From Actinomycetes bacterium (lineage in GTDB: Bacteria; Actinomycetota; Acidimicrobiia; Acidimicrobiales; Ilumatobacteraceae), in the NCBI GenBank assembly GCA_025358125.1, contig JANYKS010000093.1, positions 21,894-85,893 on the forward strand: DNA of 64,000 bases, given 5' to 3'. This document shows, one piece after another, positions 19,569 through 26,999 of this stretch. The translations under genes and the position numbers were made by a program. The number at the start of each line of letters is the position of its first letter. Position 1 is the stretch's first letter. The notes under the pieces were generated by a model. That model was not told the origin of the DNA, ran no database searches, and saw only the letters and a list, made by a program, of their open reading frames with translations.

Positions 19569-20453
19569 TCAGCGAGCAACTGCGCCCAACATGCGGGCAG
19601 CCTCGAGTGTGTTTTCCAAGAGACAGGCTATGGTCATCGGGCCGGTGCCGCCAGGCATCGGGGTGATTGCTCCTGCGATCGCCTGCACGGTTTCGAAGTC
19701 GACGTCGCCGACGATGCCGGACTCGGTGCGCGACACGCCGACATCGATCACGGTGGCGCCCGGTTTGACGTGCTCGGCCGTGATCAGGCGGGCGATGCCA
19801 ACGGCGCCGACGATGATGTCGGCGTCACGGCAGGCCTCGCCGAGGTCCTTGGTGCGTGAGTGGGCGAGGGTGACGGTGGCGTCGATCCCCTTGCGGGCCA
19901 GCAGGACTGCGAGCGGCAGGCCGACGAGCGACGAGCGGCCGATGACGACGGCCGACTTGCCGGACGTTTCGATTCCGTAGCGCTCGAGCAGACGGAGCAC
20001 GCCCTTTGGCGTGCACGGGACGTGACCATCGCGACCACGCATCAGGCGGCCCATGCTCGCTTCGGTCAGACCATCGACGTCCTTGGCGGCCGGCATGAGA
20101 TCGAGCACTGCTTCGGCGTCGAGACCGTCGGGGAGTGGCAACTGGACCAGAATGCCGTGCACGTCCGGGTCGGCGGCAAGGGTGCGAACCGCGTCCTCGA
20201 CATCGGCCTGCGTTGCCGCGCCAGCGAGACCGATGTGCTTGGATCTCATCCCGGCCTCTTCGGCCTTTTTGTGCTTGTTGCGGACGTAGATCTGGCTCGG
20301 CTTGTCGTCGCCGACGAGCACGGTTGCCAGGCAGACATGGGGATTGCCGAGCGCTTCGATCTCAGCCCGGAGCCGGGCGACGGTCTCGTCGCGCAAGATA
20401 TTGCCATCCATGATGATGGCCCCACCAGGTGTGCGCCGAGGATCAGATGTCAT
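19569..20453 (-). CDS. folD: bifunctional methylene-THF dehydrogenase / methenyl-THF cyclohydrolase
   Basis: A 294-residue FolD. It shows 'SQIYVRNKHKKAEEAGM' (catalytic Lys region), 'ILVQLPLP', 'KDVDGLTEASMGRLM', the NADP loop 'VVIGRSSLVGLPLAVLLARKG' and the C-terminal 'TPMPGGTGPMTIACLLENT'. It interconverts methylene-, methenyl- and 10-formyl-THF. Its ATG at 20453 overlaps the fhs stop (TAATG), so I use that start; a shorter one exists at 20413. It lies between fhs and the formate dehydrogenase genes, placing it in the oxidative branch that carries methyl groups to formate. Confidence 0.94.
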   Translation of the reverse strand: MTSDPRRTPGGAIIMDGNILRDETVARLRAEIEALGNPHVCLATVLVGDDKPSQIYVRNKHKKAEEAGMRSKHIGLAGAATQADVEDAVRTLAADPDVHGILVQLPLPDGLDAEAVLDLMPAAKDVDGLTEASMGRLMRGRDGHVPCTPKGVLRLLERYGIETSGKSAVVIGRSSLVGLPLAVLLARKGIDATVTLAHSRTKDLGEACRDADIIVGAVGIARLITAEHVKPGATVIDVGVSRTESGIVGDVDFETVQAIAGAITPMPGGTGPMTIACLLENTLEAARMLGAVAR

Positions 20454-22150
20454 TACGACAGATTGCTGATGACACCGTTGGCGTCGATGTCGATGTGGTG
20501 CGCGGCGGGATCGGCGCCGAGGCCGGGCATCGTGCGCATGTCGCCGCAGATCGGATAGATGAAGCCGGCGCCGACCGAAGCGCGGACCTCGCGCACCGGC
20601 AGGGTCCAACCCGTCGGCGCGCCCTTCAGCGACGCGTCGGACGAGATCGACAGGTGGGTCTTGGCGATGCACACCGGGAGATGGCCGAAGCCGTTCCTTT
20701 CGTAGATCGCGAGTTGCTTGTTGGCCGTTGCCGAGTACTCGACGCTCGCCGCTCCGTAGATCTTCGTGGCGACCGTTTCGATCTTGGTCTTGAGGCTCGC
20801 TTCCGACGGATACAGGAGCTGAAAGTTCGATGGCTCGTCGGCAGCTTCGGCTACGGCTTCGGCCAACTCGATCGCGCCCTTGCCGCCCTGGGAGAAGTTC
20901 TGGCACACGGCCACGCGGGCGCCCATTTCCTCGGCGATCTCGATGATCGCACGGTGCTCGCTGTCGAAGTCGCCGGGGAACCCGTTGATCGCGATGACCG
21001 GGGAGACGCCGTGGATGCGGATGTTCTCGATCTGCTTGCGGAGGTTTGCGCCTCCGATGTGGACTTCTTCTGGATTTTCGGCAAGGAGGTCGGGGGGCAA
21101 CGCCTTGCCGGCGACGATCTTGTGGTTGCCCGAGTGGGCCTTGAGGGCACGGACCGTCGCGACGATGACCGCGGCGTCGGGTACGAGACCCGAGGCGCGG
21201 CATTTGATGTTGAAGAACCGCTCGGCGCCCATGTCGGCGCCGAAACCGGCCTCGGTGATCAGGTAGTCGCCGCAGCGGATACCGAGCTGATCGGCGATGA
21301 TGCTCGAGTTGCCGTGAGCGATGTTGCCGAACGGGCCGGCGTGGACGAGGACCGGGGTGTGCTCCAGCGTCTGCATCAGGTTCGGCTTGAGCGCGTCTCG
21401 CATGATCGCGGCCATCGCGCCGGCGCCCTTCAGGTCTTCGGCGGTGACGGGCTCACCGCCAGGCGTGTAGCCGACGACGATCCGGCCGAGACGTTCGCGC
21501 ATGTCTTGGAGCGAGGTGCACAGGGCGAAGATGGCCATGACCTCTGATGCGGCCGTGATGTCGAACCCCGTCTGGCGGGTGACGCCGTCTTCCTTGGTGC
21601 CGAGACCGACGACGATGTTGCGCAGCGCCCGCTCGTTGATGTCGAGCACCCGGCGCCACGTGATGTTGTTCAGATCGAGATTCAGCTCGTTGCCCTGATG
21701 GAGGTGATTGTCGAGCACCGCCGAGAGCATGTTGTGGGCTGCGGTCACGGCGTGGAAGTCGCCGGTGAGGTGCAGGTTGAGCAGCTCCATCGGGATGACC
21801 TGGCTGTAGCCACCACCGGCTGCGCCGCCCTTGATCCCGAACGTGGGACCCATCGACGGCTGGCGGATGGCAACGACGGCCAACTTACCGATGTGGCGCA
21901 TCGCCTGGCCGAGGCCGACGGTGGTCGTGGTCTTGCCCTCGCCGAGTGGCGTGGGGGTGATGGCCGAGACGACGACGTATTTCGCCTTCGGGCGGTCCGA
22001 CAGCTCCTCGATCGCGGCGAGTTTGATCTTGGCGAGGCTGTCGCCGTATGGCTCGATCAGGTGCTTTCCGATGCCCATCTGGGCGGCGATATCGGTGAGC
22101 GGCTGCAGCGGCGCCGCCTGCGCGATCTCGAGGTCAGACGGAAAGCCCAT
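20453..22150 (-). CDS. fhs: formate--tetrahydrofolate ligase
   Basis: A 565-residue enzyme with the P-loop 'PTPLGEGKTTTTVGLGQAM', 'RQPSMGPTFGIKGGAAGGGYSQVIPME' and 'HLTGDFHAVTAAHNMLSA', all standard Fhs signatures. Run in reverse it releases formate and ATP from 10-formyl-THF, which suits a C1-oxidation operon between metF and folD-fdh. Its start overlaps the metF end by 17 nt and its stop overlaps the folD start by one base. Because a formate dehydrogenase follows in the same operon, I infer the formate-releasing direction, but assimilation of formate is equally possible chemically. Confidence 0.95.
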   Translation of the reverse strand: MGFPSDLEIAQAAPLQPLTDIAAQMGIGKHLIEPYGDSLAKIKLAAIEELSDRPKAKYVVVSAITPTPLGEGKTTTTVGLGQAMRHIGKLAVVAIRQPSMGPTFGIKGGAAGGGYSQVIPMELLNLHLTGDFHAVTAAHNMLSAVLDNHLHQGNELNLDLNNITWRRVLDINERALRNIVVGLGTKEDGVTRQTGFDITAASEVMAIFALCTSLQDMRERLGRIVVGYTPGGEPVTAEDLKGAGAMAAIMRDALKPNLMQTLEHTPVLVHAGPFGNIAHGNSSIIADQLGIRCGDYLITEAGFGADMGAERFFNIKCRASGLVPDAAVIVATVRALKAHSGNHKIVAGKALPPDLLAENPEEVHIGGANLRKQIENIRIHGVSPVIAINGFPGDFDSEHRAIIEIAEEMGARVAVCQNFSQGGKGAIELAEAVAEAADEPSNFQLLYPSEASLKTKIETVATKIYGAASVEYSATANKQLAIYERNGFGHLPVCIAKTHLSISSDASLKGAPTGWTLPVREVRASVGAGFIYPICGDMRTMPGLGADPAAHHIDIDANGVISNLS

Positions 22151-23132
22151 GCTGTACTACCCCTCTACTCATGTGGATACCGGCACTTGTGTCGACACCG
22201 GCACTTCTGTCGAGAGCGGTGTTGTCGAGAAACGTGGCGCCCCCACCGACGGCCAACTGCCACGCGACGGTATTGGCAACCTGATTGAACGTGAAGACGT
22301 GGAGCGCCGAGATGTTCAGCGAGTCGAGTTGGCGAGCCATCGGAGCGAGCATGTCCATCGGATCGTAGCCACCGGGCGCTGCAAGCCTGCTGACCACCGC
22401 CCGATTCTTGCGCAGATAGCGAAGCGATGCTCCGACACCGAGCTTGACCCCCATCGTCAACAGCTTGGTCGTGTCGATCACGCCGGGAAGGCCGAGATGT
22501 AGTGGGAGGTGGAGGCCTTCGGCTCGGCACTCGGTGAGCCAGCGGGTGACCGTCTTGGTGTCGAAGCACATCTGGGTCGACACCCAGCCTTTGACGCCGG
22601 CATCGACGAGCAGCTGCTGCTTGTCCATCAGCGCGACCTGGAGCGCGTCGGTGGGGATCGAGGCATGCCCGTCGGGGTAGCCGCCAAAACCGATCCGGCC
22701 GAGGTTGGCGTTCGAGTCGAGCAGGGCGCGCATCAAGGCGGCCGCGTCGTGGTACGGGCCGTGTGGCTCGGGGGCGTCGCCACCGATGACGAAAACGTCG
22801 CGAACGCCGTGGTCGTTGAGCCACGAGGCGATGCGGGCAACATGATCCGGGCCTTCGACCATCCTCGCCGCGAGGTGGGGGATGACGGTGTGGCCGAGAT
22901 CGATCAGCTCGCTCGCGATGTCGAGGGTTGCCTGCAAATCCTTGACCGGCGAAGCGGTGACCGACACGATCGACGAGGCAGGCAGATGCACGAACTGGAG
23001 GTGTGCCTTGGGAGTAGGGATCAGCTCGAGGTGGGCGTGGCCGACAAGATCGATGATCACCGGGTCGATGTCCGCTTCGCGCCCTGTGTCTGCGTCGGTG
23101 TGCCGAGTCTTGGATCTGCTGAAAAGTGCCAT
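22134..23132 (-). CDS. metF: methylenetetrahydrofolate reductase
   Basis: A 332-residue MetF-type TIM barrel, with 'IPHLAARMVEGPDHVARI', 'DVFVIGGDAPEPHGPYHDA', 'RIGFGGYPDGHASI' and 'STQMCFDTKTVTRWL' matching the family's folate and FAD-binding strands. In this operon it would oxidise methyl-THF, made by the corrinoid methyltransferase, to methylene-THF. I choose ATG 23132 (GGGAG about 11 nt upstream). In-frame ATGs at 23171 and 23201 are upstream, but the 23201 one lies inside the putative operator. The C-terminus has a short repeat tail ('SAGVDTSAGIHMS'). Confidence 0.88.
   Translation of the reverse strand: MALFSRSKTRHTDADTGREADIDPVIIDLVGHAHLELIPTPKAHLQFVHLPASSIVSVTASPVKDLQATLDIASELIDLGHTVIPHLAARMVEGPDHVARIASWLNDHGVRDVFVIGGDAPEPHGPYHDAAALMRALLDSNANLGRIGFGGYPDGHASIPTDALQVALMDKQQLLVDAGVKGWVSTQMCFDTKTVTRWLTECRAEGLHLPLHLGLPGVIDTTKLLTMGVKLGVGASLRYLRKNRAVVSRLAAPGGYDPMDMLAPMARQLDSLNISALHVFTFNQVANTVAWQLAVGGGATFLDNTALDRSAGVDTSAGIHMSRGVVQHGLSV
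22171..22224 (-). repeat. 18-bp imperfect tandem repeats at the 3' end of metF
   Basis: Units at 22171-22188, 22189-22206 and a weaker third at 22207-22224 share (t/c)cgacaccggcactt-type sequence and keep the frame, making a short Ser/Ala/Gly/Asp tail on MetF. Confidence 0.65.
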
Positions 23133-23194
23133 GTGCGCTTCGGCTCCCGAGGGTCTTGGTCCAGCGTCCATTCCTTGAACGCTCGTGCTGGTTA

Positions 23195-23223
23195 TCACCA
23201 TACAACAAAATTCCGCATCGTGG
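23195..23223 (-). promoter_or_regulatory. candidate IclR operator upstream of the metF operon
   Basis: On the minus strand the site reads CCACGATG, 13 bases, TATGGTGA. Arm sequence and spacing match the perfect inverted repeat in front of the corrinoid operon (24301-24329). It lies about 60 bp upstream of the chosen metF start. Binding by the adjacent IclR protein is an inference. Confidence 0.55.
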
Positions 23224-23265
23224 AAGACCCCCGGACCGAATTTTGTGCCGGGAGCCGGTTTCGCG

Positions 23266-23312
23266 TCACGGGATAGGGGTCACGGGATAGGGGTCACGGG
23301 AGGAGTCCCGTG
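23266..23312 (-). terminator. 14-bp tandem repeat ending in a 7-bp hairpin, after iclR
   Basis: The 14-bp unit tcacgggatagggg occurs at 23266-23279 and 23280-23293, with a partial third copy. The partial copy forms a perfect hairpin CACGGGA-GGAG-TCCCGTG (23295-23312), 13 nt past the iclR stop. It may end iclR transcription before the metF promoter; there is no T-run. Confidence 0.5.
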
Positions 23313-23325
23313 GGAGGAGTTCCGG

Positions 23326-24078
23326 TCAGTCGAGTTTGGTCGCGCTGAGGCGACGGGCGGCTGCGACGACGGCCTCTTGGACCTCGGCCCTGTTGGTCTG
23401 CGACGGGAACCGGTAGCTCGGTCCGTGGCAGTGGATCGCCGCGATCACTTCGCCAGCCCGGTTGAGCACTGGCACAGCGACCGATGTGATGCCGATCTGG
23501 AACTCGTCGACCGCCCATACGAATCCATTGTTGCGGATCGCCGCGAGGCGGGGCTCGATCTGAGCGGCGGTGGTGTTGGTGTGCTCGGTCGACTTCGTCA
23601 GATCACCTGCGAGGTAGGCCGCAATCCGCGCCGGCGGTTGATGCGCGAGGAGAACGAGACCCGACGGCACGACGTGCAGCGGGGTGCGCTCGCCGGTCCA
23701 GTCCCGGATCTGGACCGCATTGTCGTTCTCGACGTGATCGAGATACAGGACTTCATCACCCTCGAGCACCGCCAGCCCGGCTGTCTCGTGGACCCGGTCG
23801 ACGAGCTCGGCGAGAAACGGTCGCGCTCGCCCGATGAGCGTGCTGTCGTTTCCGGCAGCGAGGTTGCTGACCGTCGGACCGATCCGGTAGGTGACCCCGT
23901 CGTCTTGGCGGATGACGGCTTCAAGGTGCTCCAACGTCGACAGCAGCCGCGCAACCGTGCTGACCGGCAGCGCGATCCGTCGGGCGACATCGGTGATGCC
24001 GGCCGGCTCGGTGGCAACGGCGAGCAGCACCGAAAAGGCGCGCTCGATCGATTGAATTCCGGAATTGGCGCTGCCCAT
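23326..24078 (-). CDS. IclR-family transcriptional regulator
   Basis: A 250-residue regulator with an N-terminal winged helix (residues about 5-65: 'SIERAFSVLLAVATEPAGITDVARRI' then 'LPVSTVARLLSTLEHL'). A C-terminal effector domain follows ('GLAVLEGDEVLYLDHVE', 'VWAVDEFQIGITSVAVPV', 'IHCHGPSYRFPS'). It sits between the two divergent C1 operons and is oriented with metF. A matching inverted repeat precedes both operons, and a half-site (catatcgt) overlaps its own start codon, so it probably controls all three units. The ligand could be betaine, dimethylglycine or a related amine; this is not visible in sequence. Confidence 0.9.
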   Translation of the reverse strand: MGSANSGIQSIERAFSVLLAVATEPAGITDVARRIALPVSTVARLLSTLEHLEAVIRQDDGVTYRIGPTVSNLAAGNDSTLIGRARPFLAELVDRVHETAGLAVLEGDEVLYLDHVENDNAVQIRDWTGERTPLHVVPSGLVLLAHQPPARIAAYLAGDLTKSTEHTNTTAAQIEPRLAAIRNNGFVWAVDEFQIGITSVAVPVLNRAGEVIAAIHCHGPSYRFPSQTNRAEVQEAVVAAARRLSATKLD

Positions 24079-24287
24079 ATCGTCAATCTAACCCGACGGG
24101 TAGCGGGGCCCGGTCTGGTGAGACGATCAGTCGGGAGGTGGCGCCAGCGGTGGGACCGGCGACGGCGTGTCGGGTTCGTGGCATGACTCAAACCCCTTTC
24201 GGTGTCTCGTGCTGCGTGACCAATGGCTGGGTCGCTGGTCGGGATGAGTGGTGTCGATCCAGAAATCGGGCAGAATGGCGACGCCGA

Positions 24288-24329
24288 TTGACCTGCCTTA
24301 CCACGATATAGTATCTTCTCGTATCGTGG
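24288..24329 (+). promoter_or_regulatory. promoter and inverted-repeat operator of the corrinoid methyltransferase operon
   Basis: A perfect inverted repeat CCACGATA - 13 bases - TATCGTGG spans 24301-24329. A possible promoter TTGACC (24288-24293), 18 bases, TATCTT (24312-24317) overlaps it, so a bound repressor would cover the -10 region. The corrinoid gene starts 30 bp downstream. The same arm design occurs upstream of metF. The rest of the 280-bp gap 24079-24358 shows no other gene that I support. Confidence 0.65.
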
Positions 24330-24358
24330 ATCACGCGGACACCTGAAGGAGCACTTCC

Positions 24359-25069
24359 ATGGCCGATGATGACATCGTTCTTGCAGACCTGAGCGACGAG
24401 GACCTCGTGGCACAGATGCACGACGACCTGTACGACGGAATGGCGCCCGAGATCCGTGAGGGCACGCACCTGCTGCTCGATCGTGGCTGGGCACCCGATC
24501 GGGTGCTCAACGATGCCTTGGTCGAGGGGATGCGCATCGTCGGCATCGATTTCCGCGACGGCATCTTGTTCGTGCCGGAGGTGCTGCTCGCCGCGAACGC
24601 GATGAAGGGCGGGATGGGGATCCTCCGCCCGCTGTTGGCCGAGACCGGCGCCGAGTCGGTCGGCAAGGTCGTGATCGGGACAGTCAAGGGTGACATCCAC
24701 GACATCGGCAAGAATCTCGTCGCGATGATGCTCGAGGGCGCCGGGTTCGAGGTTATCGACCTCGGTATCAACACCAACGCCGAAGAGTTCCTCGCTGCAC
24801 TCGACGAGCACAAGCCGGACATCCTCGGGATGTCGGCGCTGTTGACGACGACGATGCCGTACATGAAGGTCGTCATCGACACGCTCAAGGAGCAGGGTCG
24901 GAGGTCCGATCAGATCGTGCTCGTCGGCGGTGCGCCGCTGAACGAAGAGTTCGGCAACGCGATCGGCGCGGATGCGTACTGCCGCGACGCGGCAGTCGCC
25001 GCGGAAACTGCGAAATCCCTCGTTCAGGCTCGTCGCGCCGCCCTTCGCGCCGACGCGCTCGCTGTCTGA
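24359..25069 (+). CDS. corrinoid (methylcobalamin) carrier protein, MttC/MtgC type
   Basis: A 236-residue methyl carrier. Residues about 15-95 form the helical cap and 100-230 the B12-binding Rossmann domain. The cobalt-binding motif D112-x-H114-x-x-G117 is seen in 'VKGDIHDIGKNLV', and 'GMSALLTTTMPYMK' and 'VLVGGAPLNEEF' are the later B12 contacts. It would take a methyl group from the MttB-type enzyme and give it to the THF methyltransferase of the same operon. AAGGAG precedes ATG 24359. It is the first gene of a nine-gene operon-like run ending at etfA (35025). Confidence 0.93.
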   Translation: MADDDIVLADLSDEDLVAQMHDDLYDGMAPEIREGTHLLLDRGWAPDRVLNDALVEGMRIVGIDFRDGILFVPEVLLAANAMKGGMGILRPLLAETGAESVGKVVIGTVKGDIHDIGKNLVAMMLEGAGFEVIDLGINTNAEEFLAALDEHKPDILGMSALLTTTMPYMKVVIDTLKEQGRRSDQIVLVGGAPLNEEFGNAIGADAYCRDAAVAAETAKSLVQARRAALRADALAV

Positions 25070-25079
25070 GGAGCAGGTC

Positions 25080-25712
25080 TTGTCGACGCCCGACCCGCGG
25101 CGCCCGCTCGTCATTGCGTGCGCGGCACTGACCAATGACCTCCGCGCCGTCTTGACGGCAAGTGGGTTGGATCAGGCGATCGATGTCCATTACCTCCCCG
25201 CCAACCTGCACAACACGCCCGAGCTCATCGTGGCCGCTGTCCGCCCCCACGTCGCCGCAGCCGTCGCAGCCGGTCGTGCCGTGTTCGTGGCCTATGCCGA
25301 CTGCGGCACCGGCGGCCGGCTCGACGCCCTGCTCGCCGAGTTTCCCGGTGTCGGCCGGCTCCCCGGGGCGCACTGCTACGAGTTCTTTGCCGGGTCAGAA
25401 GTTTTCGCCGGCCTCCACGCCGAGGCCCTCGGCACCTTCTACCTCACCGATTTCCTCGCCAAGCACTTCGATGCGCTCGTGTGGAGCGGCCTCGGTCTCG
25501 ATCGCTCCCCGCAGTTGCGCGACATGTATTTCGCCAACTACACCCGGCTCGTCCATCTCTCGCAGGCGAACGACGCGGAGACGGCGCGCGTCGCAGCGGT
25601 TGCGGCGGAGCGTCTCGGGCTTGCGTTCGAGCACCGCCACGTCGGCCGCAGTGGCATCGCCGAGCCGATCGTCGAGTGGTCGGTTTCGATCCGAAAGGCC
25701 GCGGCGGCGTAA
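25080..25712 (+). CDS. DUF1638 protein of the corrinoid methyltransferase operon
   Basis: A 210-residue protein that I match to DUF1638 by 'IACAALTNDLRAVL', 'VHYLPANLHNTPELI' and the Cys/Gly patch 'YADCGTGGRLDAL'. Its biochemical role is not established. Members of the family are often found beside corrinoid methyltransferases. Conserved Cys and His residues would allow metal or thiol chemistry, but that is a guess. The only sensible start is TTG 25080, just after a GAGGAG-type site; ATG starts lie too far inside. Its stop overlaps the next start (TAATG). Confidence 0.75.
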   Translation: MSTPDPRRPLVIACAALTNDLRAVLTASGLDQAIDVHYLPANLHNTPELIVAAVRPHVAAAVAAGRAVFVAYADCGTGGRLDALLAEFPGVGRLPGAHCYEFFAGSEVFAGLHAEALGTFYLTDFLAKHFDALVWSGLGLDRSPQLRDMYFANYTRLVHLSQANDAETARVAAVAAERLGLAFEHRHVGRSGIAEPIVEWSVSIRKAAAA

Positions 25713-26062
25713 TGGTGCGCAGAAGCAACAACAATGAACTGGTCATCATCACCTGGCGCGATATCCCGGCCCAGGTCAACGGTGGCACCGGAGTCGACAA
25801 GCACCAGCGGATCCTGCCCCAGCGGTTTCAGGGCGCGATCGATCGGGCCGCGATGAAGGCCGGCAAGAAGAGCGCCGGCGACTACGTGGCCGAGTGGCGA
25901 CGGTCCAGCGTGGCTTTGCCCGCCGACTTCGACGCCGACTTCGAGGCAGCCGTGCTCGCCGAGGCAACACGTCTCGAAACCGAATTCCCGGTCGCCCGGC
26001 TCAAGCTGTGGGTGGAGACTGGCGGCTGGAATCCCGATCGACCACATGAGGAACGAATCTGA
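25712..26062 (+). CDS. small 'virulence factor' family protein in the corrinoid operon
   Basis: A 116-residue, soluble, basic protein ('LVIITWRDIPAQVNG', 'LPQRFQGAIDRAAMKAGKKSAGDYVAEWRR', 'LWVETGGWNP'). I recognise it as the short family labelled 'virulence factor' that accompanies MttB-type methyltransferase clusters. The label is misleading and no activity is known to me. ATG 25712 overlaps the preceding stop (TAATG) and the methyltransferase starts 2 nt after its stop. Production is therefore tightly tied to both, suggesting an accessory or assembly role in methyl transfer. Confidence 0.65.
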   Translation: MVRRSNNNELVIITWRDIPAQVNGGTGVDKHQRILPQRFQGAIDRAAMKAGKKSAGDYVAEWRRSSVALPADFDADFEAAVLAEATRLETEFPVARLKLWVETGGWNPDRPHEERI

Positions 26063-26064
26063 CC

Positions 26065-26988
26065 ATGACCGACACAATCCTGAGTTCTGCCACCAAAGAG
26101 GTCGTCATCGGTTGGGGCCGCCCGTTCGTGATGATCGGCGAGAAGATCAACCCCACCGGGCGCAAGTTGCTGGCCGAGGAGATGAAGGCGGGCAACTACT
26201 CCCGCGTCGAGAAGGACGCGTTGGCGCAAGTTGCCGCTGGCGCGCAGATGCTCGACGTGAACGCTGGCATCCCGCTCGCCGACGAGCCGGCGATGCTCGC
26301 CCGTGCGATCCAATTGGTCCAGTCGATCACCGATGTCCCTCTGTCGATCGACTCCTCGATCATCGCCGCGCTCGAAGCCGGCCTCGCCGTCTACAAGGGC
26401 AAGCCGCTGGTCAACTCCGTCACCGGCGAGGAGGAGGTGCTCGAGCGGGTGCTGCCGCTGATCAAGAAGTACGGGGCAGCAGTCGTCGCGATCTCCAACG
26501 ACGAGACCGGGATCTCCGAGGATCCCGACGTCCGGTTCGAGGTCGCCAAGCGCATCGTCAATCGGGCCGCCGACTTCGGGATCCTGTCGAGCGACGTCGT
26601 GGTCGACCCGCTCGTGATGCCGATCGGCGCGATGGCCACGGCCGGGCGGCAGGTTTTCGCGCTCGTTCGCCGCCTCCACGAGGAATTGCATGTCAACACG
26701 ACCTGCGGCGCATCGAACATCAGCTTCGGTCTGCCGAATCGTCACGTCATCAGTGGCACGTTCCTCGCGATGGCGATGAGCCACGGGATGACCTCGGCCA
26801 TCACCAACCCGATGCACAGCGACGTCAAGAACGCGGTCATGGCAGCCAACGTGCTGTGCTCGGCCGACCCGCACTGCGCCTCCTGGATCCAGATCAACCG
26901 CGATCCCGGCAATGTGCAAGAGGGCGAAGCGTCAGGCCGCCGCGGTGGGCGCCGCGCTCGCGTCGGCTTCGGCCAAGCTCCGGCCTGA
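26065..26988 (+). CDS. methyltetrahydrofolate:corrinoid methyltransferase (MtgA/AcsE-like)
   Basis: A 307-residue pterin-binding TIM barrel. Typical points are 'FVMIGEKINPTGRK', 'QMLDVNAGIPLADEP', 'VPLSIDSS', 'KPLVNSVTGEEE', 'VAISNDETGISEDP' and 'HVNTTCGASNISFGLPNRH'. It would move the methyl group between the corrinoid protein (24359) and THF, producing methyl-THF for the divergent metF operon. The last 25 residues are an Arg/Gly-rich tail ('GRRGGRRAR') such as some family members carry. It could run in the opposite sense (methyl-THF to corrinoid), but the operon context favours demethylation of an external methyl donor. Confidence 0.9.
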   Translation: MTDTILSSATKEVVIGWGRPFVMIGEKINPTGRKLLAEEMKAGNYSRVEKDALAQVAAGAQMLDVNAGIPLADEPAMLARAIQLVQSITDVPLSIDSSIIAALEAGLAVYKGKPLVNSVTGEEEVLERVLPLIKKYGAAVVAISNDETGISEDPDVRFEVAKRIVNRAADFGILSSDVVVDPLVMPIGAMATAGRQVFALVRRLHEELHVNTTCGASNISFGLPNRHVISGTFLAMAMSHGMTSAITNPMHSDVKNAVMAANVLCSADPHCASWIQINRDPGNVQEGEASGRRGGRRARVGFGQAPA

Positions 26989-26999
26989 CGGGATCGCCC

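Noticed and set aside
23133..23201. metF start at ATG 23201
   Set aside because: That ATG lies inside the putative operator shared with the corrinoid operon, and the extra 23 residues are not family-like.
24183..24311. 42-codon leader peptide ORF upstream of the corrinoid gene
   Set aside because: It lacks a ribosome site, has a random-looking product and ends inside the promoter/operator, so it would precede the transcription start.
24079..24358. Cobalamin riboswitch before the corrinoid operon or metF
   Set aside because: I looked for the conserved B12-box type sequence and stems in both leaders and found none; the space is taken by the promoter/operator.
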